Source: Buttiauxella warmboldiae
GTDB taxonomy: Bacteria; Pseudomonadota; Gammaproteobacteria; Enterobacterales; Enterobacteriaceae
Direction of reading: 5' to 3'
NCBI RefSeq assembly: GCF_003818135.1
Contig: NZ_RPOH01000003.1
Span: 1-64,000, forward strand
DNA length: 64,000 bases
Within the stretch, counting starts at the first letter, position 1. Each line of letters begins with the position of its first letter. The notes under the pieces are model-generated. The model had not been told where the DNA came from. It saw only the letters and a program-made list of their open reading frames with translations, and made no database searches. Below, piece after piece: positions 19,090 through 28,951 of this stretch. Both the position numbers and the translations under genes were made by a program.

Positions 19090-21521
19090 TTATTGGTACT
19101 TTTAGTGCGCCGCGTTGGCAGCGCATCTGCTGGCGAATCCGGCCAGACGTGCTTTGGATAACGTCCTTTCATCTCTTTTTGCACTTCCCGATACGCACCA
19201 TTCCAGAATGCGGTTAAATCACGCGTTATCTGCAAAGGTCGCTGTGCCGGGGAGAGTAACTCCAGCACCAGCGGCACACGGCCTTCGGCAATGGCCGGAG
19301 TCCGTGCTTCGCCAAACATTTCTTGCATACGCACCGCAAGAACCGGCGGGTTTTCATCATCATAGCGAATAGCTATCTGGCTGCCAGTCGGCACAGTGTA
19401 ATGAGTTGGTAGCGCACTATCCAGAAGCGCGCGCGCGTTCCAGTCGAGCAGATTCTGTAACGCCCGTGTGACATCAATAGTTTTTAACGCCCGCCACGAG
19501 TGTACACCATCAAGTTCAGGTAATAACCACCGCTCTAAATCGCGCAGCAGAGCCTCGTCCGAAACATCGGGCCATTGCCGTTCCGGCAACCAGCTTGCCG
19601 CGCAGGCGAGACGCGTTCTGAACTGTTGCGCGTGTGGCGACCAGTTCAGCACCGACAGACCTTTTTCACGAATACCGTTGAGCATCGCCTGATGCAGTTC
19701 GCCCGCAGAGGGTTTTGCCAGCGGCTGAACCTTCAGCACCAGTTTGCCAATCTGCGTGCGGCGAAACGCCTTTAGCGTCCCCAGCGCCTCATCCCATTCG
19801 ACGGAGTCACTTTCGCTCAGCAGCGACGGACGCTGAGCCACCAACGCCTCGATGTCCAGCGGAATAGCCTGCAGGATGCGCGCATCGGGCGTATTGCTGC
19901 CCTGTAATAACAGCGGCGCTAACAGCCATTCGTAGCGGGTTAAAGGATCGTCCTGATTAAGCATCGCACCCATACCGTTGGCTAACTGGTAGCGCCCATC
20001 CTGCCCACGGCGGCGAGCGATACGATCGGGAAAAGCCTGAGCCAGCAACGGCGCAGCGAGTGAGAAATCAGCCTCACCACCACGGCTGTTAACACGTTTC
20101 AGAAGCCGGGAGACGCGCTGCTGCCAGTTGTCCTGGCGTCGGCTAAATGCATTACGCAAATCGCTCTCCTGGCCACGCGGCGGCTCTTCAAGGATTGCCA
20201 CCAGTCGTGCCGCCGTAGCCTGTTCATCCGCGGTTTGCGCATTGACTAACATCGCGGCAAAGCGCGGTTCATTCCCCAGATCGGCCATTTTCTGGCCAGC
20301 CGGCGTAAGCCGGTTTTGCTCATCCAGCGCATTGAGCTTACGCAATAAAGCGCGGGCGGCAACCAGATTGGCAGCGGGCGGCGTATCAAGCCAGGTGAGC
20401 GGGCTCGGATCGGCACAGCCCCACTGCAGCAAATCGAGCAGCAGGCCGGAGAGATCGCTTTGCAGGATCTCAGGCTCGCTTTGCAGACTTGCGCGTTCTG
20501 CCTGCTCGGCGCTGGTTAAATGCAGACAGATACCCGGCTCCAGTCGCCCCGCGCGCCCCGCTCGCTGAATCATTGATGCCTGGCTAATACGTTGGGTGAC
20601 AAGCCGGGTCAGCCCGGTGCGCACGTCGAAACGCGCAACGCGCTCTTGCGCGCAGTCCACCACCAGGCGTATCCCTTCAATGGTCAGGCTGGTTTCGGCA
20701 ATGTTGGTCGCCAGCACCACTTTGCGTCTCCCCTTGTCCGCTGGCAGAATCGCTTTGCGTTGTTCACTTAACGGCAGTGCGCCATACAGCGGGCAAAGCT
20801 GAATATCGCTTGCGACACGTTCCTGTAGCTGCTGCTGAACCCGCTGGATTTCCCCCACGCCGGGTAAAAACAGCAGCAGCGAGCCTGCTTCTTCGCGCAG
20901 CAGATTTGCCACCGCAATCGCCACGGCCTCATCAAAACGCTGGTGTGCGGAAAGCGGGCTGTATCGCCGCTCAACGGGAAATGCCCGCCCCTGTGAACTG
21001 ATAACCGGCGCATCCGGTAAACATTGCCGGAGGCGTGAATTATCGAGCGTGGCCGACATAATCAGCAGTTTAAGATCGTCGCGTAACCCTTGCTGCACAT
21101 CAAGCAAGAGTGCGAGAGCCAGATCGGCTTGCAGGCTGCGCTCATGGAATTCATCAAGGATCACCAGCGCGATGCCTTGCAGTTCCGGATCGTGCTGCAC
21201 CATGCGCGTCAGAATGCCTTCGGTTACCACTTCAAGCTGCGTATTCGGCCCGATGCAGGTTTCAGCCCGCATCCGGTAGCCCACCGTTTCACCCGGTTTT
21301 TCACCCAATAATTCTGCGAGACGCTGCGCGACGTTCCGCGCCGCCAGCCGGCGTGGCTCCAGCAGCAGAATGCGGCCGCCTAAGTTTGCCTGCTGTAAGA
21401 TCTGCAACGGCAGCCAGGTGGATTTACCGGCCCCCGTTGGCGCATTCAGCAAGACCTGCGGCGCGTTGTGCAAAGCGTTAAGAAGAGCGGGTAGCACAGC
21501 GGCGACCGGTAATGACGGCAC
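19090..21521 (-). CDS. hrpB: ATP-dependent RNA helicase HrpB, stop lost by a one-base deletion
   Basis: HrpB is a DEAH-family (DEFH) RNA helicase of unclear physiological role. Walker [24 protein letters not shown], and QRAGRAGR are all present, with the HrpB C-terminal domain. The GTG at 21521 follows GGAG by six bases and fits the E. coli N terminus (SLPVAAVLP). E. coli HrpB ends RRTKKYS; here the text reads RRTKST and stays open into mrcB. Adding one A to the four-A run at 19100-19103 restores RRTKKYQ and a stop at 19090 (810 aa, E. coli 809). As written, an uninterrupted 1681-codon frame runs from 21521 to 16476. Real fusion or sequence error cannot be told apart here. Confidence 0.85.
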
Positions 21522-21595
21522 GAAAAGCTCCAAAAGGTTATCATCGAAAGTTCGCTATTGTAGCATCAAGCCAAACCATAACGAGAGAGAGCAAA

Positions 21596-22135
21596 ATGGC
21601 TGAGACTCGCCGTCTGTTTTTCGCCCTTCAACTACCCAAAGAGGTGCAACAGCAGATTATCCAGTGGCGCGCCACGCAGTTTCCTGAAGAGACCGGGCGT
21701 CCGGTGGCGGCGGAAAACCTGCATCTTACGCTGGCTTTTTTAGGAGATATTAGCGCTGAAAAGCAACAGGCTCTGAGCCTGCTCGCCGGGCGCATTCGTC
21801 AGCGTGGTTTTACCCTGACAATCGATGACGCAGGGCAGTGGGTGCGTTCAAATGTGGTGTGGATTGGCCCGCGCCATGCGCCTTTAGGGCTGATTCAACT
21901 GGCAAATATGCTACGCGCACAGGCGGCGCGCAGCGGCTGCTACCAGAGCCCGCAACCTTTTCACCCGCATATTACGCTTTATCGTAACACCACGCGGGCG
22001 GTGGCGATTCCGCCCCCCGGTTTTCGCTGGCAGTTTAAGGTTGAAGCGTTTGCGCTGTATGAGTCGGTTTTCAAACAAGGGCGTACGCGCTATCAGCAGC
22101 TGCAAAGCTGGTCATTAAGTAATAAGGAAGAGTAA
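21596..22135 (+). CDS. thpR: RNA 2',3'-cyclic 3'-phosphodiesterase (2H phosphoesterase)
   Basis: ThpR (LigT) belongs to the 2H phosphoesterase superfamily; it hydrolyses 2',3'-cyclic phosphate RNA ends and can reversibly make 2'-5' linkages in tRNA halves. Both catalytic H-x-T-x motifs are present, HLTL (near residue 42) and HITL (near 125), in a 179-aa protein (E. coli 176). The open frame runs back to 21512, but the ATG at 21596 follows GAGAGAG and gives the family start MAETRRLFFA. It is divergent from hrpB, and its TAA abuts the sfsA ATG directly. Confidence 0.93.
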   Translation: MAETRRLFFALQLPKEVQQQIIQWRATQFPEETGRPVAAENLHLTLAFLGDISAEKQQALSLLAGRIRQRGFTLTIDDAGQWVRSNVVWIGPRHAPLGLIQLANMLRAQAARSGCYQSPQPFHPHITLYRNTTRAVAIPPPGFRWQFKVEAFALYESVFKQGRTRYQQLQSWSLSNKEE

Positions 22136-22840
22136 ATGGAATTTAACCCGCCGTTACAGCAGGCCACGCTCGTTAAACGCTATAAGCGCTTTCTGGCTGA
22201 CGTGATTACGCCTGCCGGTGAAGAGCTAACGCTGCATTGCCCAAACACTGGCGCCATGACGGGTTGTGCCACGCCGGGCGACACCGTGTGGTATTCCACC
22301 TCTGACAGCCTGACCCGGAAATATCCTCATAGCTGGGAAATAACCCAGACGCAAAACGGTGAATTTATCTGCGTTAATACGCTACGCGCTAATACGGTGG
22401 TAAAAGAAGCATTAAGCGCGCAAGCCATTCCAGAATTAATTGGTTACACAACAATAAAAAGTGAAGTGAAATACGGTGCGGAACGCAGCCGCATTGATTT
22501 TATGTTACAGGCAGATTGCAAGGTTAACTGCTATATTGAAGTGAAATCAGTCACGTTATCACAACAGGGATGTGGCTATTTTCCCGATGCCGTCAGCCTG
22601 CGAGGGCAGAAGCATCTGCGAGAGTTGATGAATGTGGTTACACAGGGCGAACGCGCGGTGCTGCTGTTTGCAGTATTGCATTCTGCTATCACTCAGGTTT
22701 CCCCGGCACGCCACATAGACGCCAAATACGCACAGCTATTATGCGAGGCGCAACAGCGCGGAGTTGAAATTATCGCTTATAAGGCTGAACTTTCAGCCTG
22801 TGGCCTTACTCTAATTTCGCCGTTGCCTGTCTGTTTATAA
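22136..22840 (+). CDS. sfsA: DNA/RNA nuclease SfsA (sugar fermentation stimulation protein)
   Basis: SfsA was found as a multicopy stimulator of maltose genes and has a nuclease-like fold. At 234 aa it equals E. coli SfsA. Typical stretches are [22 protein letters not shown] near residue 38, and SRIDFMLQ...[10 protein letters not shown], which resembles a restriction-endonuclease-type D...ExK active site. It begins in the base after the thpR stop, so the two are co-transcribed and probably coupled. Natural role is uncertain. Confidence 0.94.
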   Translation: MEFNPPLQQATLVKRYKRFLADVITPAGEELTLHCPNTGAMTGCATPGDTVWYSTSDSLTRKYPHSWEITQTQNGEFICVNTLRANTVVKEALSAQAIPELIGYTTIKSEVKYGAERSRIDFMLQADCKVNCYIEVKSVTLSQQGCGYFPDAVSLRGQKHLRELMNVVTQGERAVLLFAVLHSAITQVSPARHIDAKYAQLLCEAQQRGVEIIAYKAELSACGLTLISPLPVCL

Positions 22841-23028
22841 TTTCTTAATACAGATCGGTTAACGTTTGTCTGTTTTGTGTGCTGGCGGTTCGCGTAAATA
22901 CGCTTTTCTTCACAGGCTTGTCAAGAGAGGAATTTATATAATTGCCATCCTGAAAAGCATCTGCTATTTATAGCGGCCTGATTTTCCCCCGAACAGGGGA
23001 CCGATAGTGCGTGTTAAGGAGAAACAAC

Positions 23029-23484
23029 ATGCAAGAAGGGCAAAAGCGTAAAACATCGTCCCTGAGTATCCTCGCCATCGCTGGGGTGGAGCCATATCAG
23101 GAGAAAGCGGGCGAAGAGTATATGAACGAAGCCCAGCTGTCGCACTTCAAGCGCATTCTTGAAGCCTGGCGTAGCCAACTTATGGATGAAGTTGATCGCA
23201 CGGTAACGCATATGCAGGATGAAGCAGCAAACTTCCCGGACCCGGTAGACCGTGCAGCCCAGGAAGAAGAGTTCAGCCTCGAACTGCGTAACCGTGACAG
23301 GGAACGTAAACTGATCAAGAAAATCGAGAAGACCCTCAAGAAAGTAGAAGACGAAGATTTCGGTTTCTGCGAGTCCTGTGGGGTTGAAATCGGCATCCGC
23401 CGTCTCGAAGCTCGTCCGACAGCTGATTTGTGCATCGATTGTAAAACGCTGGCAGAAATTCGCGAAAAACAGATGGCTGGCTAA
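23029..23484 (+). CDS. dksA: RNA polymerase-binding transcription factor DksA
   Basis: DksA binds the RNA polymerase secondary channel and, with ppGpp, redirects transcription in the stringent response. The 151-aa protein is nearly identical to E. coli: a coiled coil whose tip carries DPVDRA (Asp71, Asp74), and a C4 zinc finger CESCG...CIDC (Cys114, 117, 135, 138). The ATG at 23029 follows AAGGAGAAACAAC; an upstream in-frame start (23011) would add six residues and lacks support. It is followed by a strong terminator that separates it from gluQ, as in other enterics. Confidence 0.97.
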   Translation: MQEGQKRKTSSLSILAIAGVEPYQEKAGEEYMNEAQLSHFKRILEAWRSQLMDEVDRTVTHMQDEAANFPDPVDRAAQEEEFSLELRNRDRERKLIKKIEKTLKKVEDEDFGFCESCGVEIGIRRLEARPTADLCIDCKTLAEIREKQMAG

Positions 23485-23512
23485 CAGCTCGCGATTTCAG
23501 AATATTCATAAT

Positions 23513-23542
23513 GGCGGGAGTCTTCTCCCGCCTTATTTATTT
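23513..23542 (+). terminator. Rho-independent terminator between dksA and gluQ
   Basis: An 8-bp perfect stem GGCGGGAG/CTCCCGCC with a TCTT loop is followed by TTATTTATTT. It ends about 19 bases before the gluQ start; read-through of an equivalent terminator is known to control gluQ in Shigella. Confidence 0.88.
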
Positions 23543-23560
23543 CCAGCCTGCGCCGCCGAC

Positions 23561-24425
23561 ATGAATACATCCCACTACATTGGTCGCTTTGCCCCCTCAC
23601 CTTCCGGTGAACTCCATTTCGGCTCGCTGATTGCGGCCCTCGGCAGTTACCTGCAGGCCCGCGCAAAACAGGGCAGATGGCTGGTGCGCATTGAAGATAT
23701 CGACCCGCCGCGTGAAGTGGCAGGTGCCGCCACCACCATACTGCAGCAGCTGGAACATTACGGCCTGCACTGGGACGGTGAAGTTATGGCAGTCTCAGCG
23801 CCACGAAGCCTACCGTGAGGCGCTCGCCTGGCTGCATCAGCAAGGGCTGAGCTATTACTGCACCTGCACCCGCAGCCGAATTCAGCAGCTTGGCGGTTTT
23901 TACGACGGCCATTGCCGTACGTTAAATCACGGGCCGGAAAATGCCGCAGTACGCTTTCTACAACGCCACCCGGTATTAAGCTTTACCGATAAGCTGCACG
24001 GAACGCTAATAGCTGACGAGCAGCTGGCGCGTGAAGATTTTATCATTCACCGTCGCGATGGGTTATTTGCCTATAATCTTGCGGTAGTGGTGGACGATAG
24101 TTTCCAGGGCGTGAGCGAAATTGTGCGCGGTGCCGATTTAATTGAGCCCACCGTGCGGCAAATTTCGCTGTATCAACAATTTGGCTGGAAGGTGCCGGAT
24201 TACGTCCATTTGCCATTGGTGTTGAATGAGAATGGCGCAAAATTATCGAAGCAGAATCATGCGCCAGCCCTGCCAAAGGGCGATCCGCGCCCTGTTATTC
24301 ACGCCGCGCTGGCTTTTTTGCATCAGCCGGAAATCGCCCACTGGCGAGACCTGACGTTAAATGAGCTGCTTAGCGAGGCGGTGCAAAGCTGGTCGCTTGA
24401 GGCCGTTATGCCAGCATCGTCATGA
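23561..24425 (+). pseudogene. gluQ: Glutamyl-Q tRNA(Asp) synthetase, frameshifted
   Basis: GluQ-RS attaches glutamate to queuosine in tRNA-Asp; it resembles the GluRS catalytic core without the anticodon domain. The 5' part (23561 to ~23785) encodes [22 protein letters not shown] (HIGH-like) up to LHWDGEV. The 3' part continues in another frame with [16 protein letters not shown], the zinc-site-like YYCTCTR, and KLSKQN (KMSKS-like). E. coli reads DGDVLWQSQRH, so two bases are missing near 23784-23786; in the first frame translation stops at 23818 after 85 codons. Apart from this the gene is full length and conserved, so the lesion is recent or a sequencing error. Confidence 0.85.
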
Positions 24426-24510
24426 ATACATCATTCTCAAATGGCGCGCACTGAGCTATGATTAGCCGCTGTTTTTTTTGTCCCTATGATTGACACTGCC
24501 GAGGTGTACT

Positions 24511-25908
24511 ATTTTTACCCGAGTCGCTAATTTTTGCCGCAAGGTGCTTAACCGCGATGACGTCGTGGTCGAGGAGAGTGAAGATCTCCCGCAAATCACG
24601 GTCATTCCGCGTGACCAGCATGCTCTGTCGCGCAAAGATATCAGTGAAAATGCCCTCAAGGTGCTCTATCGTCTGAACAAAGCAGGCTATGAGGCTTACC
24701 TCGTGGGTGGCGGCGTGCGTGACCTGCTGCTTGGCAAACGCCCGAAAGACTTTGATGTCACCACCAGCGCAACCCCCGATCAGGTGCGTAAACTGTTCCG
24801 TAACTGTCGTTTAGTCGGCCGTCGCTTCCGTCTGGCTCACGTGATGTTTGGGCCGGAAATCATCGAAGTCGCCACTTTCCGCGGGCACCACGAAGAGCAA
24901 AAGTCTGATAAACAGACCTCGCAAACGGGCCAGAACGGTATGCTGCTGCGCGATAACATCTTTGGTTCTATCGAAGAAGATGCGCAGCGCCGTGATTTCA
25001 CCATCAACAGCCTCTATTACAGCGTGGCTGACTTCTCGGTGCGCGATTATGTCGGCGGCCTGCGCGATCTGCGCGATGGCGTTATCCGCTTAATCGGCGA
25101 CCCTGAAACGCGCTACCGCGAAGACCCGGTACGTATGCTGCGCGCTGTACGCTTTGCCGCCAAGCTGAATATGACGATTAGCCCGGAAACCGGCGAGCCG
25201 ATTCCGCGCCTGGCAACCTTGATTAACGATGTACCGCCCGCCCGCCTGTTTGAAGAGTCGTTAAAACTTTTGCAGGCCGGTCACGGTTATCCAACCTATG
25301 AATTACTGCGTGAATATCAGCTGTTCCAGCCGCTATTCCCGACCATCACCCGCAACTTTACCGAGCAGGGCGACAGCCCGATGGAACGCATTATCGTTCA
25401 GGTGCTGAAGAATACCGATAACCGTATTCAGAACGATATGCGGGTCAATCCGGCCTTCCTGTTCTCCGCCATTTTCTGGTATCCACAGCTTGAGATGGCG
25501 CAGAAGCTGACTCAGGAAAGCGGCCTTGCCTATATGGACGCCTTCGCGCTGGCGACCAATGAGGTGCTGGATGAAGCCTGCCGCGCGCTGGCGATTCCAA
25601 AACGTATCACTACGCTGGTGCGTGATATCTGGGGCCTGCAGCTTCGTCTGTCACGCCGCCAGGGCAAACGCGCGTGGAAGCTGATGGAGCATCCTAAGTT
25701 CCGTGCCGCTTACGATCTGCTGGCGCTGCGTGCAGAAGTGGAAAATAACCAGGAATTACTGCGCCTGACCAAATGGTGGGGCGAGTTCCAGGTGGCCGCG
25801 CCACCTGCGCAAAAAGAGATGCTCGATGTCCTGGGGGATGAACCTACGGCACGCCGCCGCCATCGCCGCCCGCGTAAACGCGCACCGCGTAGCGGAGGCA
25901 GTGCATGA
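24511..25908 (+). CDS. pcnB: Poly(A) polymerase I, with an AUU start codon
   Basis: PcnB adds poly(A) tails to mRNA and regulatory RNA, promoting decay and controlling ColE1-type plasmid copy number. The nucleotidyltransferase motif is [12 protein letters not shown]...DFDV (near residues 69-84), and the C-terminal basic tail ends [13 protein letters not shown]. No ATG/GTG/TTG fits the family start. The codon before [12 protein letters not shown] is ATT at 24511, four bases after GAGGTG, exactly as in E. coli pcnB, which is known to start at AUU and to be translated weakly under IF3 discrimination. This gives 465 aa, the E. coli length. It overlaps folK by four bases. Confidence 0.94.
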   Translation: MFTRVANFCRKVLNRDDVVVEESEDLPQITVIPRDQHALSRKDISENALKVLYRLNKAGYEAYLVGGGVRDLLLGKRPKDFDVTTSATPDQVRKLFRNCRLVGRRFRLAHVMFGPEIIEVATFRGHHEEQKSDKQTSQTGQNGMLLRDNIFGSIEEDAQRRDFTINSLYYSVADFSVRDYVGGLRDLRDGVIRLIGDPETRYREDPVRMLRAVRFAAKLNMTISPETGEPIPRLATLINDVPPARLFEESLKLLQAGHGYPTYELLREYQLFQPLFPTITRNFTEQGDSPMERIIVQVLKNTDNRIQNDMRVNPAFLFSAIFWYPQLEMAQKLTQESGLAYMDAFALATNEVLDEACRALAIPKRITTLVRDIWGLQLRLSRRQGKRAWKLMEHPKFRAAYDLLALRAEVENNQELLRLTKWWGEFQVAAPPAQKEMLDVLGDEPTARRRHRRPRKRAPRSGGSA

Positions 25909-26384
25909 CGCTGGCGTATATCGCCCTTGGCAGCAACCTGGCGTCGCCGCTTGAGCAGGTAACTCACGCGCTTGACGCCATTGCAACCATTCCGCACAGC
26001 CGGGTGGTTGCAACCTCTTCGTACTACCGTACCCCTCCGCTCGGCCCGCAAGACCAACCTGATTACCTCAATGCCGCCGTGGCGCTGGAAACTGGCCTGT
26101 CGCCCGCCGCATTACTGGCTCATACTCAACGTATTGAGCTGGAGCATGGCCGCGTGCGCAAAGCAGAACGCTGGGGGCCGCGAACCCTCGATCTCGATAT
26201 CATGCTGTTCGGTAATCTGACCATCGCAACGCCTGCGCTTACCGTGCCGCATTACGATATGAAAAACCGGGCATTTATGCTGGTTCCGCTGCTGGAAATT
26301 GCCCCTGATTGCGCCTTCCCGTGCGGCCTGCGTGTTGCCGAGGTATTAAAAAATCTCTCCCGGGATGGGATTACGTTTTGGTAA
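25905..26384 (+). CDS. folK: 2-amino-4-hydroxy-6-hydroxymethyldihydropteridine pyrophosphokinase
   Basis: FolK (HPPK) transfers pyrophosphate from ATP to 6-hydroxymethyl-7,8-dihydropterin in folate synthesis. The 159-aa length equals E. coli. Signatures are [28 protein letters not shown] and the metal-binding [15 protein letters not shown] (two Asp near 95 and 97). The ATG overlaps the pcnB stop (ATGA), so translation is coupled to the weakly expressed pcnB. The C terminus (after about residue 140) diverges from E. coli. Confidence 0.96.
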   Translation: MTLAYIALGSNLASPLEQVTHALDAIATIPHSRVVATSSYYRTPPLGPQDQPDYLNAAVALETGLSPAALLAHTQRIELEHGRVRKAERWGPRTLDLDIMLFGNLTIATPALTVPHYDMKNRAFMLVPLLEIAPDCAFPCGLRVAEVLKNLSRDGITFW

Positions 26385-26455
26385 CCACAACGGTGTTCTG
26401 TTTGCTAATATAGCAATCGATTTCACTCCCTCACCCTTTATTCTCAGGGATTGCC

Positions 26456-27250
26456 ATGAAACCAATCACCATATCTCAGTTGCGCCAGTGGAAACAGGCT
26501 CAACGCAAATTCGCCACTATCACCGCCTACGATTTCAGCTTTGCAAAACTGTTTGCCGACGAAGGCATAGGTGTGATGCTGGTTGGCGATTCATTAGGGA
26601 TGACCGTTCAGGGCCACGACTCCACTTTACCCGTCACCGTAGCAGATATTGTCTACCACACGCGTGCTGTGCGCCGTGGCGCACCAAATTGCCTGCTGCT
26701 GGCCGACCTGCCGTTTATGTGTTACGCCACGCCTGAACAAACCTTTGCCAACTCCGCCGAACTGATGCGCGCCGGTGCCAATATGGTCAAGCTTGAAGGC
26801 GGTCGTTGGTTGGTTGAGACTGTCAAAATGCTGACCGAGCGTGCCATTCCCGTTTGCGGGCATTTGGGTCTGACGCCGCAGTCGGTCAATATCTTCGGTG
26901 GTTATAAGATTCAGGGGCGTGATGAGGCGGGCGCGCAAACGCTGTTTGATGATGCCATCGCGCTTGAAGCCGCAGGGGCGCAGCTGTTAGTGCTGGAGTG
27001 CGTGCCGGTTGCCCTGGCAAAACGCATCACCGAGGCGCTGACTATTCCGGTCATCGGTATTGGCGCGGGCAATGTAACAGACGGGCAGATTCTGGTGATG
27101 CATGATGCCTTCGGGATCACCGGCGGCCATATTCCAAAATTTGCCAAAAACTTCCTCACCGGAAGCGGTGATATGCGCGCTGCGGTGCGGCAGTACATTT
27201 CCGAAGTTGAGTCCGGCGCCTACCCGGGCGAAGAACACAGTTTCCACTGA
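26456..27250 (+). CDS. panB: 3-methyl-2-oxobutanoate hydroxymethyltransferase
   Basis: PanB makes ketopantoate from 2-oxoisovalerate and methylene-tetrahydrofolate, the first committed pantothenate step. The 264-aa TIM-barrel protein shows [25 protein letters not shown], and the catalytic region LLVLECVPV followed by VIGIGAG. It starts 71 bases after folK; in E. coli a fimbrial cluster separates the two. panC follows after 13 bases with a strong ribosome site. Confidence 0.97.
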   Translation: MKPITISQLRQWKQAQRKFATITAYDFSFAKLFADEGIGVMLVGDSLGMTVQGHDSTLPVTVADIVYHTRAVRRGAPNCLLLADLPFMCYATPEQTFANSAELMRAGANMVKLEGGRWLVETVKMLTERAIPVCGHLGLTPQSVNIFGGYKIQGRDEAGAQTLFDDAIALEAAGAQLLVLECVPVALAKRITEALTIPVIGIGAGNVTDGQILVMHDAFGITGGHIPKFAKNFLTGSGDMRAAVRQYISEVESGAYPGEEHSFH

Positions 27251-27263
27251 CAGGAGAAGGGTT

Positions 27264-28118
27264 GTGTTGATTATCGAAACCATACCGCTGTTACGTCAGC
27301 AAATCCGCCGCTGGCGCCTGGAAGGTAAACGCATCGCGCTGGTGCCAACCATGGGCAATCTGCACGACGGGCATATGAAGCTGGTCGATGAGGCGAAAAG
27401 CCGCGCCGATGTCACAATCGCCACGATTTTTGTCAATCCCATGCAGTTTGACCGCCCGGATGATTTAACCCGCTATCCGCGCACCTTGCAGGAAGATTGC
27501 GAAAAGCTAAACCGCCGCAAAGTGGATTTGGTTTTTGCCCCTGCCGCTGCTGATATTTACCCACAGGGTCTGGAATCCCAGACCTTTGTCGAAGTACCGG
27601 GTCTTTCGACCATGCTCGAAGGGGCAAGCCGCCCGGGCCACTTCCGCGGCGTCGCCACCATCGTCAGCAAGCTGTTTAATCTGGTGCAGCCTGACATCGC
27701 CTGTTTCGGTGAAAAAGATTTCCAGCAGGTCGCCGTTATCCGCAAAATGGTGGCGGATATGGGCTACGACATCGAGATAATCGGCGTGCCAACGGTGCGC
27801 GCCAAAGATGGCCTGGCGCTGAGCTCGCGCAACGGCTACCTGAACGCTGAACAACGTAAAATTGCACCGGGCCTGCATAAAGTCATGCAGTCTCTGGCCG
27901 ATAAGCTGCGTGCCGGTGAGCGTGATACCGAAGAGATGCTGGTGATTGCCGCCACCGAGCTTAACGAAAAAGGCTTCCGCTCCGACGACCTGCAAATTCG
28001 CGACGCCGATACCCTGCTGGAGCTGAATGTTAACAGCAAACGCGCCGTGGTGCTGATGGCCGCCTGGCTCGGTCAGGCACGTTTGATTGATAATATTCAG
28101 GTCGAACTCTCCCGGTAG
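27264..28118 (+). CDS. panC: Pantothenate synthetase
   Basis: PanC condenses pantoate with beta-alanine using ATP. The 284-aa protein (E. coli 283) has the Rossmann-type ligase motifs [13 protein letters not shown] (HIGH-like, near residue 30) and [13 protein letters not shown] (KMSKS-like, near 185). A GTG start at 27264, 3 bases after AGGAGAAGG, gives [13 protein letters not shown], matching E. coli, which also uses GTG; the longer frame overlapping panB is not the gene. It is in an operon with panB. Confidence 0.95.
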   Translation: MLIIETIPLLRQQIRRWRLEGKRIALVPTMGNLHDGHMKLVDEAKSRADVTIATIFVNPMQFDRPDDLTRYPRTLQEDCEKLNRRKVDLVFAPAAADIYPQGLESQTFVEVPGLSTMLEGASRPGHFRGVATIVSKLFNLVQPDIACFGEKDFQQVAVIRKMVADMGYDIEIIGVPTVRAKDGLALSSRNGYLNAEQRKIAPGLHKVMQSLADKLRAGERDTEEMLVIAATELNEKGFRSDDLQIRDADTLLELNVNSKRAVVLMAAWLGQARLIDNIQVELSR

Positions 28119-28213
28119 ACAGCCCGGAAAAATCGGGTAATACTGCCGGCTAAACTCCGATGGCAGGCGCTAAGCTTGCCGCTTACGTAACTCCAGTGAC
28201 GAAGGTTTAAGCT

Positions 28214-28594
28214 ATGATACGCACCATGCTGCAAGGCAAACTTCACCGTGTCAAAGTGACGCAGGCGGATTTGCACTATGAAGGCTCCTGCGCCATCGAT
28301 CAGGACTTCCTTGAGGCGGCAGGCATTCTGGAATATGAAGCCATCGATATTTATAACGTCACCAACGGCAAGCGTTTCTCCACTTACGCCATCGCTGGCG
28401 AACGCGGTTCGAAGATCATTTCGGTTAACGGCGCGGCGGCACACTGTGCTGATGTCGGTGATATTCTGATTATCGCCACTTACGTCACCATGCCGGATGA
28501 GCAAGCGCGCAGCTGGCAGCCGAAAGTGGCCTATTTCGACAGCGACAACGAAATGAAACGCCTGGCGAAAGCCGTGCCGGTTCAGGTGGCCTAG
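28214..28594 (+). CDS. panD: Aspartate 1-decarboxylase (pyruvoyl enzyme)
   Basis: PanD makes beta-alanine from aspartate for pantothenate synthesis. The 126-aa zymogen self-cleaves between Gly24 and Ser25 (YEGSCAID), turning Ser25 into the pyruvoyl cofactor; PanZ assists this in enterics. It follows panC by 95 bases in the same direction, without the yadD gene found in this gap in E. coli. Confidence 0.97.
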   Translation: MIRTMLQGKLHRVKVTQADLHYEGSCAIDQDFLEAAGILEYEAIDIYNVTNGKRFSTYAIAGERGSKIISVNGAAAHCADVGDILIIATYVTMPDEQARSWQPKVAYFDSDNEMKRLAKAVPVQVA

Positions 28595-28659
28595 CCGGTT
28601 ATAACGCACCGCCCTCATCCCAGCAGTCTCCTCCGGGAGAAGGAAAAAGCCGTACCATT

Positions 28660-28700
28660 CCCTCACCTGAGGGTGAGGGCGTTTTACGCTCAGGTAAAAC
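28660..28700. repeat. Two palindromes after panD
   Basis: CCCTCACC-TGAG-GGTGAGGG (28660-28679) is followed at once by GTTTTAC-GCTCAG-GTAAAAC (28681-28700). The first belongs to the CCCTC/GAGGG family of intergenic palindromes in this window. They sit between panD (+) and a small minus-strand ORF ending at 28701 and may terminate either side. Confidence 0.6.
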
Positions 28701-28943
28701 TCAAGAAGCGGGCTGGTTACTAATCAACCCCGACATGGTTTCCAGCGAATCCGTGCGCAGAATATAAAGCCGTTTTAGCACAAACGGATTATCTCCCGGT
28801 TTAACCTTCCCACGCACCGTTGTCACCGCCATATGGAAACCCGCATCGTTCGCCGCTTTCACTGCCATAACGGATTTAACAGCACTGAGTGTCTCAACAA
28901 CTGATGAAGCCGCTATTCTAACAAAAGGCTGCCCAATACCCAC
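28701..28943 (-). CDS. Unrecognised 80-codon ORF downstream of yadI
   Basis: I do not recognise this 80-aa frame. It begins with GTG 8 bases after the yadI stop and encodes a basic, soluble peptide with no clear motif (middle part [19 protein letters not shown], end LISNQPAS). Its stop touches a palindrome. It occupies the place of yadE in E. coli but shows no resemblance to a polysaccharide deacetylase. No convincing spaced ribosome site precedes the GTG. It could be a small gene co-transcribed with yadI or the remains of a longer one. Confidence 0.35.
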   Translation of the reverse strand: MGIGQPFVRIAASSVVETLSAVKSVMAVKAANDAGFHMAVTTVRGKVKPGDNPFVLKRLYILRTDSLETMSGLISNQPAS

Positions 28944-28951
28944 CTTGCAAA

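Noticed and set aside
24490-24510. Upstream start of pcnB (24490)
   Set aside because: The seven extra codons overlap the ribosome site GAGGTG; homology begins at the ATT at 24511.
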